From Ignavibacteriota bacterium (GTDB lineage: Bacteria > Bacteroidota > Ignavibacteria > UBA10030): 64,000 nucleotides of DNA. The position numbers and the translations under genes were made by a program. The DNA lies in the NCBI GenBank assembly GCA_022616555.1, contig JAKEEG010000007.1, positions 1 to 64,000 on the forward strand, in the 5' to 3' direction. Positions within the stretch are counted from its first letter, which is position 1. Each line of letters begins with the position of its first letter. This document shows positions 54,390-62,786 of the stretch, piece by piece. Below the pieces are notes generated by a model. The model was given only the letters and a program-made list of their open reading frames with translations. It was not told the DNA's origin and searched no databases.

Positions 54390-54898
54390 TGCCCTCGCGC
54401 ACTGAACTAGTGATGAACGACCTCGTGTCGGAGTTCCAGGGCGTTACAATTGCCAACGGATACCGGAACGACGTCAAACACGTCGTCCGAGCCATCCGTC
54501 CGCCGCAGACGATGATGGAGTTTCCGGAAATCGGCATCGAATTCGGCAAATCCGAAATCGTCCCGAAAGATGACCAGCGCTCGCTCTACGATGAAATTGT
54601 GGAAGTGACGGTTGTGGGAGTCGTGGCGGCTGACCTGAATGCCGCGCAGGACCCGGAGAGCGCCAACACACTCTACGATGCGAGCGAATCGTTGGCCCAC
54701 GATATGAGGAAGAAAATCTGTACTGATATCCTCACAAAAAATATCAACGACGCCGGAAACAAATGGAACGTGGAGCTTTCAGATAACAAGCTCACCGTCG
54801 GCAGGGTGATGACGCTCGGCGCTCAGCGGAGCACGGGCACGGTCAAAGCGCAATTTAAAGTCCGCATCAGAAATGTGGATCCGAGTTTTGAGGATTAA
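54389..54898 (+). CDS. Phage tail terminator-like protein
   Basis: A 169-residue protein starting MPSRTELVMNDLVSEFQGVT, with an alpha/beta middle (YDEIVEVTVVGVVAADLN). It sits right after the connector, where head-completion and tail-terminator genes lie in siphophages. Similarity to tail completion proteins is by position and overall character only. It could be a stopper protein. Confidence 0.5.
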   Translation: MPSRTELVMNDLVSEFQGVTIANGYRNDVKHVVRAIRPPQTMMEFPEIGIEFGKSEIVPKDDQRSLYDEIVEVTVVGVVAADLNAAQDPESANTLYDASESLAHDMRKKICTDILTKNINDAGNKWNVELSDNKLTVGRVMTLGAQRSTGTVKAQFKVRIRNVDPSFED

Positions 54899-55003
54899 AG
54901 AACTAAAACATTTCACCGAGGCACACAGAGGACGCATTATTTTCCATAAGTCTTTCTCTGTGGTTCTCAGTGGACCTCTGTGTAACGCTTTTCAACAAAA
55001 ACC
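54899..55003. repeat. Text-like CACCGAGGCACACAGAGGA repeat
   Basis: CACCGAGGCACACAGAGGA and CTCAGTGGACCTCTGTGTAA form loose inverted arms in the gap between two island genes. The same style (CACTAAGGCACAAAGGCAC) recurs at 55812. Confidence 0.55.
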
Positions 55004-55375
55004 ATGAATACAATAACCATCAACAACAAAGAGTACCGCTTCCGGGAGCGGGTTGTCATCGGCAAGGTACTGGAAGCCGAGCGTCTTAGCCGGCAAATTG
55101 ACCTGAGTTTTCTCGCCAAATCCGGCACGGGACTGCTTGCGCGCATCAAAGAGCGGCTGGCGTGGCGGAAGGTTAACCGCCTGTGGCTCTCGCTCTGCAC
55201 GATTATTTTTGAAAATCCCGACAGCGGGCTAAGGCTGGATAGCCTTACGCCCGTGGAGATTCAGGAGGTGCCCCGGCGTTTTTTCGCTTTCATGGAAGAG
55301 ACGCAGAAGCCGTCCGGCGATACCGCCAAGGAGAAGCCTCGCCTATGCAAACGAGCACGAAGGAGTTGTCCTTGA
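55004..55375 (+). CDS. Probable tail assembly chaperone, first frame
   Basis: A 123-residue protein beginning MNTITINNKEYRFRERVVIG. It is helical with conserved-looking RLAWRKVNRLWLSLCTIIFE and LTPVEIQEVPRRFFAFMEE. Its size and place between a terminator-like gene and the fibre gene fit the G protein of tail assembly chaperones. The last dozen codons (LCKRARRSCP) look unlike protein, while another frame is protein-like from about 55335. This suggests a frame change, either programmed or mutational. Confidence 0.5.
   Translation: MNTITINNKEYRFRERVVIGKVLEAERLSRQIDLSFLAKSGTGLLARIKERLAWRKVNRLWLSLCTIIFENPDSGLRLDSLTPVEIQEVPRRFFAFMEETQKPSGDTAKEKPRLCKRARRSCP
55233..55375 (+). promoter_or_regulatory. 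Window for a +1 or -2 frame change
   Basis: Frame 2 (gene at 55004) stays open to the TGA at 55373. Frame 3 is open from 55233 to 55808. Protein-like sequence crosses to frame 3 near AAGGAGAAGCCTCGCCTATG (about 55328-55347), giving SLAYANEHEGVVLENPEEYA after the shift. No classical X XXY YYZ slippery site for -1 is present, and the -1 frame reads as non-protein. Confidence 0.5.
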
Positions 55376-55499
55376 AAACCCTGAGGAGTACGCCAACGAA
55401 TGGCTTGAGGATATCGAGCTGGGGCGGCGGTTTCTTCTCCCGCTCATCAGCGAGGGATTATACAAACAGTGGCCCTTCCAAGCAACGGTAACGGAACTT

Positions 55500-55808
55500 A
55501 TGTATCTCAGGAAAAAAGTGAAAATCGAAGGCACGCAGGCGAGTCCGGAAGGATTCACGACGAATTCCGGCAAGCTCGCTGTGCAGGAAACTGGTGCAGC
55601 ATACCCGGTGTTCAGCGACCTCACGCATGTGTTTACAGTGCAGGTGAACGGCGCACCGTACCAGGACGCGAAGATTAACATCGTCGGTACGCCGTCTATC
55701 AGCGCGGGAAATATCACGTTCCAGCTCGCCGTTTCGGACGCGGGGGCAACATCGAGCGACGGATTTTATTACGCAGACATTGCGATCTTCTTACAGGCTA
55801 TTTTGTAG
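55500..55808 (+). CDS. C-terminal part of the shifted product, or separate small structural protein
   Basis: From the ATG at 55500 this gives 102 residues (MYLRKKVKIEGTQASPEGF, LTHVFTVQVNGAPYQDAKIN, GATSSDGFYYADIAIFLQAI), beta-rich in character. The same frame is open and protein-like upstream to about 55335 (ENPEEYANEWLEDIELGRR, LYKQWPFQATVTE) without a start codon. It is probably made as an extension of the 55004 product. If separately started it could be a small tail or decoration protein. No ribosome binding site precedes 55500. Confidence 0.5.
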   Translation: MYLRKKVKIEGTQASPEGFTTNSGKLAVQETGAAYPVFSDLTHVFTVQVNGAPYQDAKINIVGTPSISAGNITFQLAVSDAGATSSDGFYYADIAIFLQAIL

Positions 55809-56044
55809 AACAAACCACTAAGGCACAAAGGCACGAAGAAAAGCTTTTAACTCTGAACTCTAAACTTGTAACTCTTAATAGTCATGAAACGAACATTCCT
55901 ATATTCCATAATCCAAGTATTCCTGTATTCCGCATTCATCACCCTCACTCCGCAGAACACTTTGTCCCCCTAACCAAGGGGGACGCGAGCGCTTTCTAGC
56001 GAGCAGGGGGTTTCCCTCACCAAACACTATTTATTGAAGCAACC
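55809..56044. other. Gap with tiny ORF and repeats before the fibre gene
   Basis: 236 bp. It holds a CACTAAGGCACAAAGGCACG text repeat (55812-55835), a 29-codon frame at 55884-55973 with a hydrophobic start (MKRTFLYSIIQVFLYSAFIT) that ends inside a repeat, and copy 3 of the TTTGTCCCCC repeat (55961-56013). Confidence 0.5.
55961..56013. repeat. TTTGTCCCCC repeat, copy 3
   Basis: TTTGTCCCCCTAACCAAGGG, then GGACGCG, then a GCGCTTTCTAGCG-type stem and GCAGGGGGTTT. It has the same build as 35151-35216 and 36527-36592, but lies in the phage island. Confidence 0.75.
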
Positions 56045-59000
56045 ATGAAAAAAATAATCTTTCTACTTACTACTTTCTACTTAATACTTGCTACTGCTTC
56101 ACACGCCCAGTATCCCATCCGTAACTACGTGTCGCTGCAGGATAACACCACGCATCTGCACGGAGCAAGCGGCGGATTTCTCATCAAGCAACTCTTGCCG
56201 AACGGAAGCGGTACCCGCTTTACGTCGTTTGCTGCATACCGGGATTCGTCGATCTTTTATGCCGCGGGTAATGAGAAACTCCGCATCGCGGGCACAGCGC
56301 TCACGGCGAGCGATGATATTCTCCCCGGTACGACGGCGGCTTATGATTTCGGCGCAACCGGAACACGTTGGCGGAATCTGTGGCTTTCCGGCAGTGCGAC
56401 GATAGGCGCGGTGGCAGGAACTACCGGACAATTATCGCTGAAAGGCAATCTCCACATCGAAGCGACCGGCAACTCCAATCAGCTTCGATTGCTGCACGAC
56501 GGAACGACGGGCTATCTCAACACGACAAGTGGAGGATTCAACCTTCAGTTTGACGGTTCATCCCAGGTGTTCTTTACTTCAGGCGGTTCAGCTACACTCA
56601 ATGGAACCTTAGCCGTTAACGGGACGGGGTTGAGCACGTTCGCGAGCGACGTGAGGCTCACCAAGACAACCGGTTTCTTCGCCGTCAACTCTGCGGCAGC
56701 CGCGCAGCGGCAGATTTCCTTCGAGACAAATCTCTTGCGCAGGTTCGTCATCGTAGGAGCTAACTCGACTGCCGAGAGCGGCAGCAATACCGGATCGAAC
56801 TTCAACATCGCGAGATATAACGACGCAGGCACGTTCATTGAAAACGCGCTTTCCATCACTCGAAGTGATGGAACGGTTTCAATCGGCCAGAACTTGATCG
56901 CTTCAGGGACCGGCACGAGCAGCTTCAACAGAGACTTACGCATGTTTCCCACAAGCGGAGGGACACATAACGGGAACATTCTCATTAGCTATTCAGACCA
57001 ATACCCGGCAGTTCTTTGGCGAAGCGGCTCGACGAACAAAGCTCAAATTATAGGCGACGTTAACGGTGGGAACATCACGATAGATAGAGTAGGCGGTTCC
57101 TTCACAATTAGAGATGCCATCAATGGAGGAAATTCTGATTTCATAGTTGCGAGCGGCGGGAATGCGACTCTCCGCGGCAATCTGAATGTGAATGGAGGAG
57201 TGTTAACCGTGGGAGGTTCCGCCGGAACCAACACGATTGCTTTAGGTGTGGTGAACGCTCTTGTCCGCAATACGGTTACCGGTGAGACAACGTTCATCAC
57301 GAACAATTCGAATCTCGTCCTTTCTCCGACGAATGGAAATGTCATCGTCAATAGCGACCTCGCGGTGAACGGCGGCGAGGTAACGACAACCGCTGCCAGT
57401 TTACGTCTGATCGCCGGCGGCGGCGGTGTCTTGCGCTTTTTAGGTGAAGCTATTACCTCTGAGATACTTGCTGAGAATAATCACAGCCGATGGGGAAATC
57501 GCCGCGATGACGCTGTACAAGAAAACATCGATATCGGCGTGTATACCAACGGCACGACGTGGAACTCGCGACTGTTGCTGAATTCTACCGGAGCTACCAT
57601 CGCGGGAGATGTAGGAGTGAATGGCGGGGATTTGACTTCGAGCGCGAACACATTCAACCTGCTCAACTCCAGCGTGCAGACGCTCAATCTTGGCGGTGCA
57701 TCGACTGCAACAACAATTGGAGCGACTTCGGGCAGTACGACGGTGCGCAATAATACGTATATCGGCGACCAGAAGAACTTCGGATCCGCTTCGTTTGCGT
57801 CTGGCTTCACCGGCGCGGGATATCAATCGTTCTATAAGGACTCCGAGTACTGGTTTGAAACGGATAACGTGAATATTCGCGGCTCACTCTCCGCATACGG
57901 TCTGTTGATACAGCAAATCCGCGCAACGAACGGCTCAATATATGTGTCCTCTGTGCAAAAGGTCGATACGGTCATCGACGCGACGGCCGGTGCTGAGATA
58001 GTGGATATGGAAGACCCCGGCAGTAATAACGTTGCGTATTTTGCCGAGGGCGATATCGTGCTCACCCAGCGTGTGCGCATTGATGACTCGGATGAACTCA
58101 TCAAGCGCATCGTGCGGGTTGTGGATTCGACGTCCGGCAAGCGGGTGTGGTTTACGAGCGCTACGGGCGGCCCGGCAGATACCGGTATAATAGAGGATGG
58201 CGATGAGTTTGTGCGCATCGGCTCCGAGACTGACGCCGCACGGAGCGGCTCCGTGTATCTCACGGCTGATGATACGGAAGCTCCTTACATCGACGTGGTG
58301 GATGGAGTAGCAAGCTGGACGGATTTCCGTTCTATCGCGAAAAATAAAGTCCGGCTCGGCAAGCTCACGGGCGTTACGGATGCGGACTTCGGCGGCGCGC
58401 TCTCCGGTTACGGGCTCTACACGACGCAGGGATATTTCAAGGGCAACATTCATGTGAAGTCCGGCATCTCGCAAGCCCTACAAAACAACGCCATTCAAAT
58501 TGGCAACATCACCGGCGTCGCGGATTCTGCGATAAAAATTGCCAACACGGGTACGGCAAGCACATCTGGAATCTTCGGTTATAACAGCTCGGGGAATGAG
58601 ACGTTTCGGTTGAGTCTCGCGGATTCAGCAAAAATAGCTGGTTCGTATTTCTCCAACACGCATATTTGGTCCGGTAATCCGGACATCAATAACGCGGCGA
58701 CGAACTTTCTGATTGGCGCGTTTGGGAACGGCAACACGCCGAAATTGTCTTTAGGCGCGAGTGCGTCTGCCGTCACGGTTGCCAATAGCAATCCAGGTTT
58801 CGTAGCGACAGCAAGTGGAGAGTTTAAGGTATATCGTAATGGAAGCAACTTCATACGTATGCAGGGTGACAGCCTTGCCATCAACGCAAGCGACTTCAAC
58901 TTGGTATCCGGCAATTTACAAATGTTCGGCAACGATGAGAGTTCATTTTTTAAATTAGGTACTCTTACGAGCGCGACGAATACCGCAACAACAAACTCCG

Positions 59001-60553
59001 GCTTCCGCGCGGATAACTCCGGCAACGTGCTGATCAAGGGCAGTGCTTCAGGCTCGGACTACGTGAAAATTACGGGCGGCGGAGGAATAGACATTAACGC
59101 GAGCACATTCAAGCTTCTTGCGGGTTCGCCTGCGGGCTATTTGGGAGTGCAATCGGGTACTGGAACTGTGAAAACATTTTTCAGCGGCGCAACGGCACCG
59201 GACGGCACAGGAGCAAACTTCTACGTGCAGGCAAATGGCTTTACCTATGCCGACAGCGGAACGGTAGGAGGATGGACATTAGGGTCAACCTCGCTTACCG
59301 GCGGGCAATCTACACTCAATTCGGCTGGCTGGGCTTCATTCGGCAGCGGGAATGATTTTGCAAGAATTGATGCTACGGACGCCACATACAGATTATGGAT
59401 TGGCAATCAAACAGCAGGAAGCGCTCCGTTTAGGGTAACGAAGGCGGGGGCGGTAACGGCGACGAGTGGAAGCATTGGTGGATGGACGTTGGGAACAAGC
59501 ACTCTTAGCAGTGGTGTTGTGAGCATTAATTCAACTGACAAGTATTTTCAAGCTACCGCAAACGCCGGAACGATGTACGTGAACGTCGGACAAACTCGCA
59601 ACAACTTGGGACAGCTAACTGGCTCCTACGGTATCAGCGTTGTGGAAGAATTGGTCGGGGAGTATTTCAGGCTGGATAATTCTGTAAGAAGGATTGCCGG
59701 ATGGGATTTTACAACTTCACAGTTTTCTGCCACTAACCTAAAGCTGATTTCTGGTGCAGCAAACGTAGCGAGAATGGAAATAGGAACGGGTTCAAATATT
59801 GCTGGAGTGAACTCACCGAATGCCGCTACTGATGTGGCCTTCTGGGCAGGCGCGACTCACACGAACCGGGCTACCGCGCCGTTAAGGATTTACGCGGATG
59901 GGCTTATTTATTCGGAAAACTCACCCTACGACTTGGCAAACACGGCGGAGCTGTATGATGATTTTATTACGGTACCGACAAGCACAGTCGATACCGTCAG
60001 TATTTTCGGATGGGTATCGTTCGGCCTTTCAAGTTTTGGGCCCGGTAATTCTGAAGATACCGAGGGAAGAATCGGAATGGTTGGAATTTACAACAATAGT
60101 TCGAGTCCTGGCGGCTTGCGTATTAGCTCTGCGGGCGTGGATATTAACTTTCCGGCTACCTATTGGTTCTCTGCCAAAACAAATTTTAGCACCTCCTCAA
60201 ACTGGCGTGGTGCGGTAGGGTTGTTTGAAGAGCCTGATACGTGGGAGCCGAATAACGGTATTTATTTTAAAAATGAAGGTGGAAACTGGATAGCAGTAAC
60301 GCGTAACGACGCCACATCGACAACGACAGATACAGGCGTGGGCCAAAGCGTATCATATAAACAATTTAAAATAGTGGTGGAAAGCTCAAGCTCGGTGAAA
60401 TTTTATATCGACGGGAATCTTGAGGCAACACACACAACCAACATCCCAAATGGAATCGGATACGCGTTATTTTCTATTCGGTCGGCGGGCGGCGGAACAC
60501 GCTCTATGGATATTGATTATTTTCAAATGCGGATGACAGGCTTAAATCGTTGA
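56045..60553 (+). CDS. Giant fibre/adhesin-like protein with Sec signal peptide and lectin-like C-terminus
   Basis: A 1502-residue protein. It starts with a clear signal peptide (MKKIIFLLTTFYLILATASH, then AQ), unusual for a phage fibre. The body is built of repeating beta modules: GNLxVNGG-type units (residues about 110-620), a middle domain with VQKVDTVIDATAGAEIVDM and DDSDELIKRIVRVVD, and IGGWTLGTSTLSSG-type repeats (about 1070-1180) known from tail-tip and fibre proteins. The last 220 residues look like a jelly-roll lectin fold (FKIVVESSSSVKFYIDGNLEAT). It is probably trimeric. It may bind a host or an environmental surface. Confidence 0.7.
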   Translation: MKKIIFLLTTFYLILATASHAQYPIRNYVSLQDNTTHLHGASGGFLIKQLLPNGSGTRFTSFAAYRDSSIFYAAGNEKLRIAGTALTASDDILPGTTAAYDFGATGTRWRNLWLSGSATIGAVAGTTGQLSLKGNLHIEATGNSNQLRLLHDGTTGYLNTTSGGFNLQFDGSSQVFFTSGGSATLNGTLAVNGTGLSTFASDVRLTKTTGFFAVNSAAAAQRQISFETNLLRRFVIVGANSTAESGSNTGSNFNIARYNDAGTFIENALSITRSDGTVSIGQNLIASGTGTSSFNRDLRMFPTSGGTHNGNILISYSDQYPAVLWRSGSTNKAQIIGDVNGGNITIDRVGGSFTIRDAINGGNSDFIVASGGNATLRGNLNVNGGVLTVGGSAGTNTIALGVVNALVRNTVTGETTFITNNSNLVLSPTNGNVIVNSDLAVNGGEVTTTAASLRLIAGGGGVLRFLGEAITSEILAENNHSRWGNRRDDAVQENIDIGVYTNGTTWNSRLLLNSTGATIAGDVGVNGGDLTSSANTFNLLNSSVQTLNLGGASTATTIGATSGSTTVRNNTYIGDQKNFGSASFASGFTGAGYQSFYKDSEYWFETDNVNIRGSLSAYGLLIQQIRATNGSIYVSSVQKVDTVIDATAGAEIVDMEDPGSNNVAYFAEGDIVLTQRVRIDDSDELIKRIVRVVDSTSGKRVWFTSATGGPADTGIIEDGDEFVRIGSETDAARSGSVYLTADDTEAPYIDVVDGVASWTDFRSIAKNKVRLGKLTGVTDADFGGALSGYGLYTTQGYFKGNIHVKSGISQALQNNAIQIGNITGVADSAIKIANTGTASTSGIFGYNSSGNETFRLSLADSAKIAGSYFSNTHIWSGNPDINNAATNFLIGAFGNGNTPKLSLGASASAVTVANSNPGFVATASGEFKVYRNGSNFIRMQGDSLAINASDFNLVSGNLQMFGNDESSFFKLGTLTSATNTATTNSGFRADNSGNVLIKGSASGSDYVKITGGGGIDINASTFKLLAGSPAGYLGVQSGTGTVKTFFSGATAPDGTGANFYVQANGFTYADSGTVGGWTLGSTSLTGGQSTLNSAGWASFGSGNDFARIDATDATYRLWIGNQTAGSAPFRVTKAGAVTATSGSIGGWTLGTSTLSSGVVSINSTDKYFQATANAGTMYVNVGQTRNNLGQLTGSYGISVVEELVGEYFRLDNSVRRIAGWDFTTSQFSATNLKLISGAANVARMEIGTGSNIAGVNSPNAATDVAFWAGATHTNRATAPLRIYADGLIYSENSPYDLANTAELYDDFITVPTSTVDTVSIFGWVSFGLSSFGPGNSEDTEGRIGMVGIYNNSSSPGGLRISSAGVDINFPATYWFSAKTNFSTSSNWRGAVGLFEEPDTWEPNNGIYFKNEGGNWIAVTRNDATSTTTDTGVGQSVSYKQFKIVVESSSSVKFYIDGNLEATHTTNIPNGIGYALFSIRSAGGGTRSMDIDYFQMRMTGLNR

Positions 60554-60659
60554 AAAAGCAAAGAAGGACTGGGTTGAACTTGTACACAATCTCATCTATC
60601 ACTCAAAAATCAACCCCGACTGAAAGCGTCGGGACAGATAAAACATGGAGGTCAACACT

Positions 60660-60910
60660 ATGAAAACACTAATTTTACTACTGTTTTTGCCGTTCCCGCT
60701 CTTGCACAGAGTAGTGCGGAGGGTCAATCGGCAATCTCCAATCGCCAATCGGCAATTTCAACTGACACCGTCCTCGTCTCCCGCAAGGTAGTCGAGAGCA
60801 GCATAGAGACGCTCCAGAAGGTGAACGAGCAGGAGCGGGCGGGCGTTGAAGAATTAAAGAAGGAAGTGGTGGTGAGCGTTTTATGCAATCACTTTTTATT
60901 AGCAGAAATA
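60660..60910 (+). pseudogene. Broken first copy of the small secreted coiled-coil gene
   Basis: Starts MKTLILLLFL like the intact gene at 61368, but one base is missing near 60690, so the frame runs into a stop at 60788. Restoring a base gives VPALAQSSAEGQSAISNRQS, then DTVLVSRKVVESSIETLQKV and NEQERAGVEELKKE, which matches the other copy. The match ends at about 60876, where unrelated sequence (VVVSVLCNHFLL) begins. It is a truncated tandem duplicate. Confidence 0.75.
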
Positions 60911-60951
60911 GTAAGATAGCCGAAATACGTTTCGGGATTAGTGCTTGTGTC

Positions 60952-61296
60952 CTAGATGTCCATCTTACCACTAAAAGTTGTTTTGGGGGGATTGACTGTA
61001 CCGGTGATAAGATATCGTTCACCGGGATTGATACCGTCGAGAGTAACTTGGTAAGTCCTGGACACATTGCCACTTAAATTTACTGCTATCAGGCCGGGAA
61101 ACAAAAGAGTAGTTGTAAGTGCGTCTTCCGTTTCTACAAAATTGGCAACACCGGTGAGAGAGCCGCTTGTGCCCCCGAGTGTCATATCCCAGTAGCCACT
61201 CATTGACGGCACTAGTGCTAAGAACGGGTTAGTCTCGTTTGTGCAACCTGATACTAATAGAAGTGCGATTGAGATCAGAAGCAGTAGTCGTTTCAT
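60952..61296 (-). CDS. Small lipoprotein, cargo-like gene inside the island
   Basis: A 114-residue lipoprotein: MKRLLLLISIALLLVSGC has a lipobox ending at Cys 18, followed by TNETNPFLALVPSMSGYWDM. A beta-rich domain follows (GSLTGVANFVETEDALTTTL, TFSGKMDI) of lipocalin-like character, without a clear family. It is the only minus-strand gene between the repressor module and the island end. It is flanked by the two copies of the secreted coiled-coil gene and could be expressed from the lysogen. Confidence 0.65.
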   Translation of the reverse strand: MKRLLLLISIALLLVSGCTNETNPFLALVPSMSGYWDMTLGGTSGSLTGVANFVETEDALTTTLLFPGLIAVNLSGNVSRTYQVTLDGINPGERYLITGTVNPPKTTFSGKMDI

Positions 61297-61367
61297 GAAG
61301 GTCCCTAATAATGGAAAGAACGCACTAAACTAAGCATCATAATAACAAAAATCAACAGGTCAAACCA

Positions 61368-61730
61368 ATGAAAACACTAATTTTACTACTGTTTTTAGCT
61401 GTTCCTGCTTTTGGGCAGAGTAATGCGGAGGGTCAATCGGCAATCTCCAATCGCCAATTGGAAATCGGTTCCGATACTGTCCTCGTCTCCCGCTCGGCGG
61501 TAGAGAGCAGTATTGAAACGCTGAAGAAAGTGAACGAGCAGGAGCGGGCGGGCGTTGAAGAATTAAAGAAGCAAATCGCCAGTCCGGCTCTTACTAGTAA
61601 AGAGCGACTGCAGATGCAAGTGCAAATCGAGACGGCAATTGAGAACATTATGCAGCGCGGCGCGGTCATTTGGACGCTACAAAGCGTGTTGCAGGATACA
61701 ACGCTACAAATTCTAAGCACTAAACGCTAA
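61368..61730 (+). CDS. Small secreted coiled-coil protein
   Basis: A 120-residue protein with signal peptide MKTLILLLFLAVPAFGQ. The mature part is helical: VESSIETLKKVNEQERAGVE, then ELKKQIA, then KERLQMQVQIETAIENIMQR. Residues 19-32 (AEGQSAISNRQLEIG) are encoded by the CAATCGGCAATCTCCAATCG text repeat. It sits before the lysis genes and could be a spanin-like periplasmic helper or a virion-associated protein. Neither role is proven. Confidence 0.6.
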   Translation: MKTLILLLFLAVPAFGQSNAEGQSAISNRQLEIGSDTVLVSRSAVESSIETLKKVNEQERAGVEELKKQIASPALTSKERLQMQVQIETAIENIMQRGAVIWTLQSVLQDTTLQILSTKR

Positions 61731-61808
61731 ATCCGAAACAAGCTCGAAACACTAAATACGAAACTAATAACTGGGAACTGTAAACTGGCAACCGGAAACT
61801 GAGAAGTT

Positions 61809-62051
61809 ATGACGAAGAACGAACTACGCTTACTTGAGGCCGCGCTGGACCGGAAGCTTCGGCCGATACATTCTCTGCTTCAAAAGCACGAGCAGTCGCT
61901 CTACGGCGAAACGGGCGAGAACGGCTTAAAAGGCGACATCAAACAGGCACGCCGGGAAATCAAGCTCCTGCAACGGTTGAGCTGGATGGTCAGCGGCGGA
62001 TTGGTCGTCATCGGCTCGGCGGTATTCTGGAAATTGATCATTAATAACTAG
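61809..62051 (+). CDS. Small coiled-coil membrane protein, XhlA-like lysis accessory
   Basis: An 80-residue protein: an amphipathic helical N-part (MTKNELRLLEAALDRKLRPI, KQARREIKLLQRL) and one C-terminal membrane helix (WMVSGGLVVIGSAVFWKLII). This topology matches hemolysin XhlA-type proteins found next to holins. It lies 48 bp before the holin candidate. Confidence 0.6.
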   Translation: MTKNELRLLEAALDRKLRPIHSLLQKHEQSLYGETGENGLKGDIKQARREIKLLQRLSWMVSGGLVVIGSAVFWKLIINN

Positions 62052-62098
62052 TAGGTGACGTGGCGCCACGTCGCCTTCATTAAATTAAGGAGGTCGTC

Positions 62099-62332
62099 AT
62101 GCAAGAAACAAAACCGTGGTACGAATCCACAACAATTCGGGGCATTATTATTACTGCCCTATCAACCATACTGTCGATCCTCGCGCTGCTGGGAGTCAAT
62201 ATCGGCGTCGGCGAGCCGGAGGTGACGGCGGTTGTTACGGGAGTAACAACTCTGGTCGGCACCGTCGTTGCTGTCATCGGGCGAGTCAAAGCCAGCGCTG
62301 CGATCACTCTTAAAAAAAGATTGAATCACTGA
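62099..62332 (+). CDS. Phage holin candidate
   Basis: A 77-residue protein with two membrane helices (IRGIIITALSTILSILALLG and VTAVVTGVTTLVGTVVAVIG) and a basic C-terminus (KASAAITLKKRLNH). The size, topology and position two genes before the muramidase fit a class II-type holin. GGAGG lies 6 bases before the ATG. Confidence 0.7.
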   Translation: MQETKPWYESTTIRGIIITALSTILSILALLGVNIGVGEPEVTAVVTGVTTLVGTVVAVIGRVKASAAITLKKRLNH

Positions 62333-62420
62333 CGATTTTGCCATTGACGATTGAGAGTCGTTTATTATAAATGATTCAATGACCCCGATGATTAAATCGT
62401 TAATGTCCTTGGAGTCTATC

Positions 62421-62786
62421 ATGAGACCTAATAAGTACGACTACCTCGCCCTCATGTTCTTTGCCTTGGCGGGGTTCCTCAACGCCTGCATGGATAGCAA
62501 AATGTTCATGGGCGAGTCGAGTCCGCTTTATGCGGTATTCGACTGGCTCGGCTGGCGGGATTTCTTCCTTGCCACGGGCGGCAATACCCGTTGGCGGTGG
62601 GCGGTGCTCGTGTGGGATTTTTGGCATATCGCCAAAAACGCCATGTGGCTATCCATAGGCATAGCGACGTATTTTGCCACCCGTGGGGTGTTAAATCCCC
62701 GCGTGTGGATAATCCTTGCCGGGGTTACGGTTGGAGTGTCGTTTATGCTCTTCTTTCATATTGTCCTTGGTGCGAGGTATGTATGA
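62421..62786 (+). CDS. Membrane protein of the lysis cassette, hypothetical
   Basis: A 121-residue polytopic protein with three or four hydrophobic segments (YLALMFFALAGFLNACMD, WRWAVLVWDFWHIAKNAMWLSIGIATYF, VWIILAGVTVGVSFMLFFHI). It is Trp-rich. GGAG lies before the ATG at 62421. Its stop overlaps the muramidase start (ATGA). It may be a second holin, an antiholin or an unrelated membrane protein. Confidence 0.55.
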   Translation: MRPNKYDYLALMFFALAGFLNACMDSKMFMGESSPLYAVFDWLGWRDFFLATGGNTRWRWAVLVWDFWHIAKNAMWLSIGIATYFATRGVLNPRVWIILAGVTVGVSFMLFFHIVLGARYV

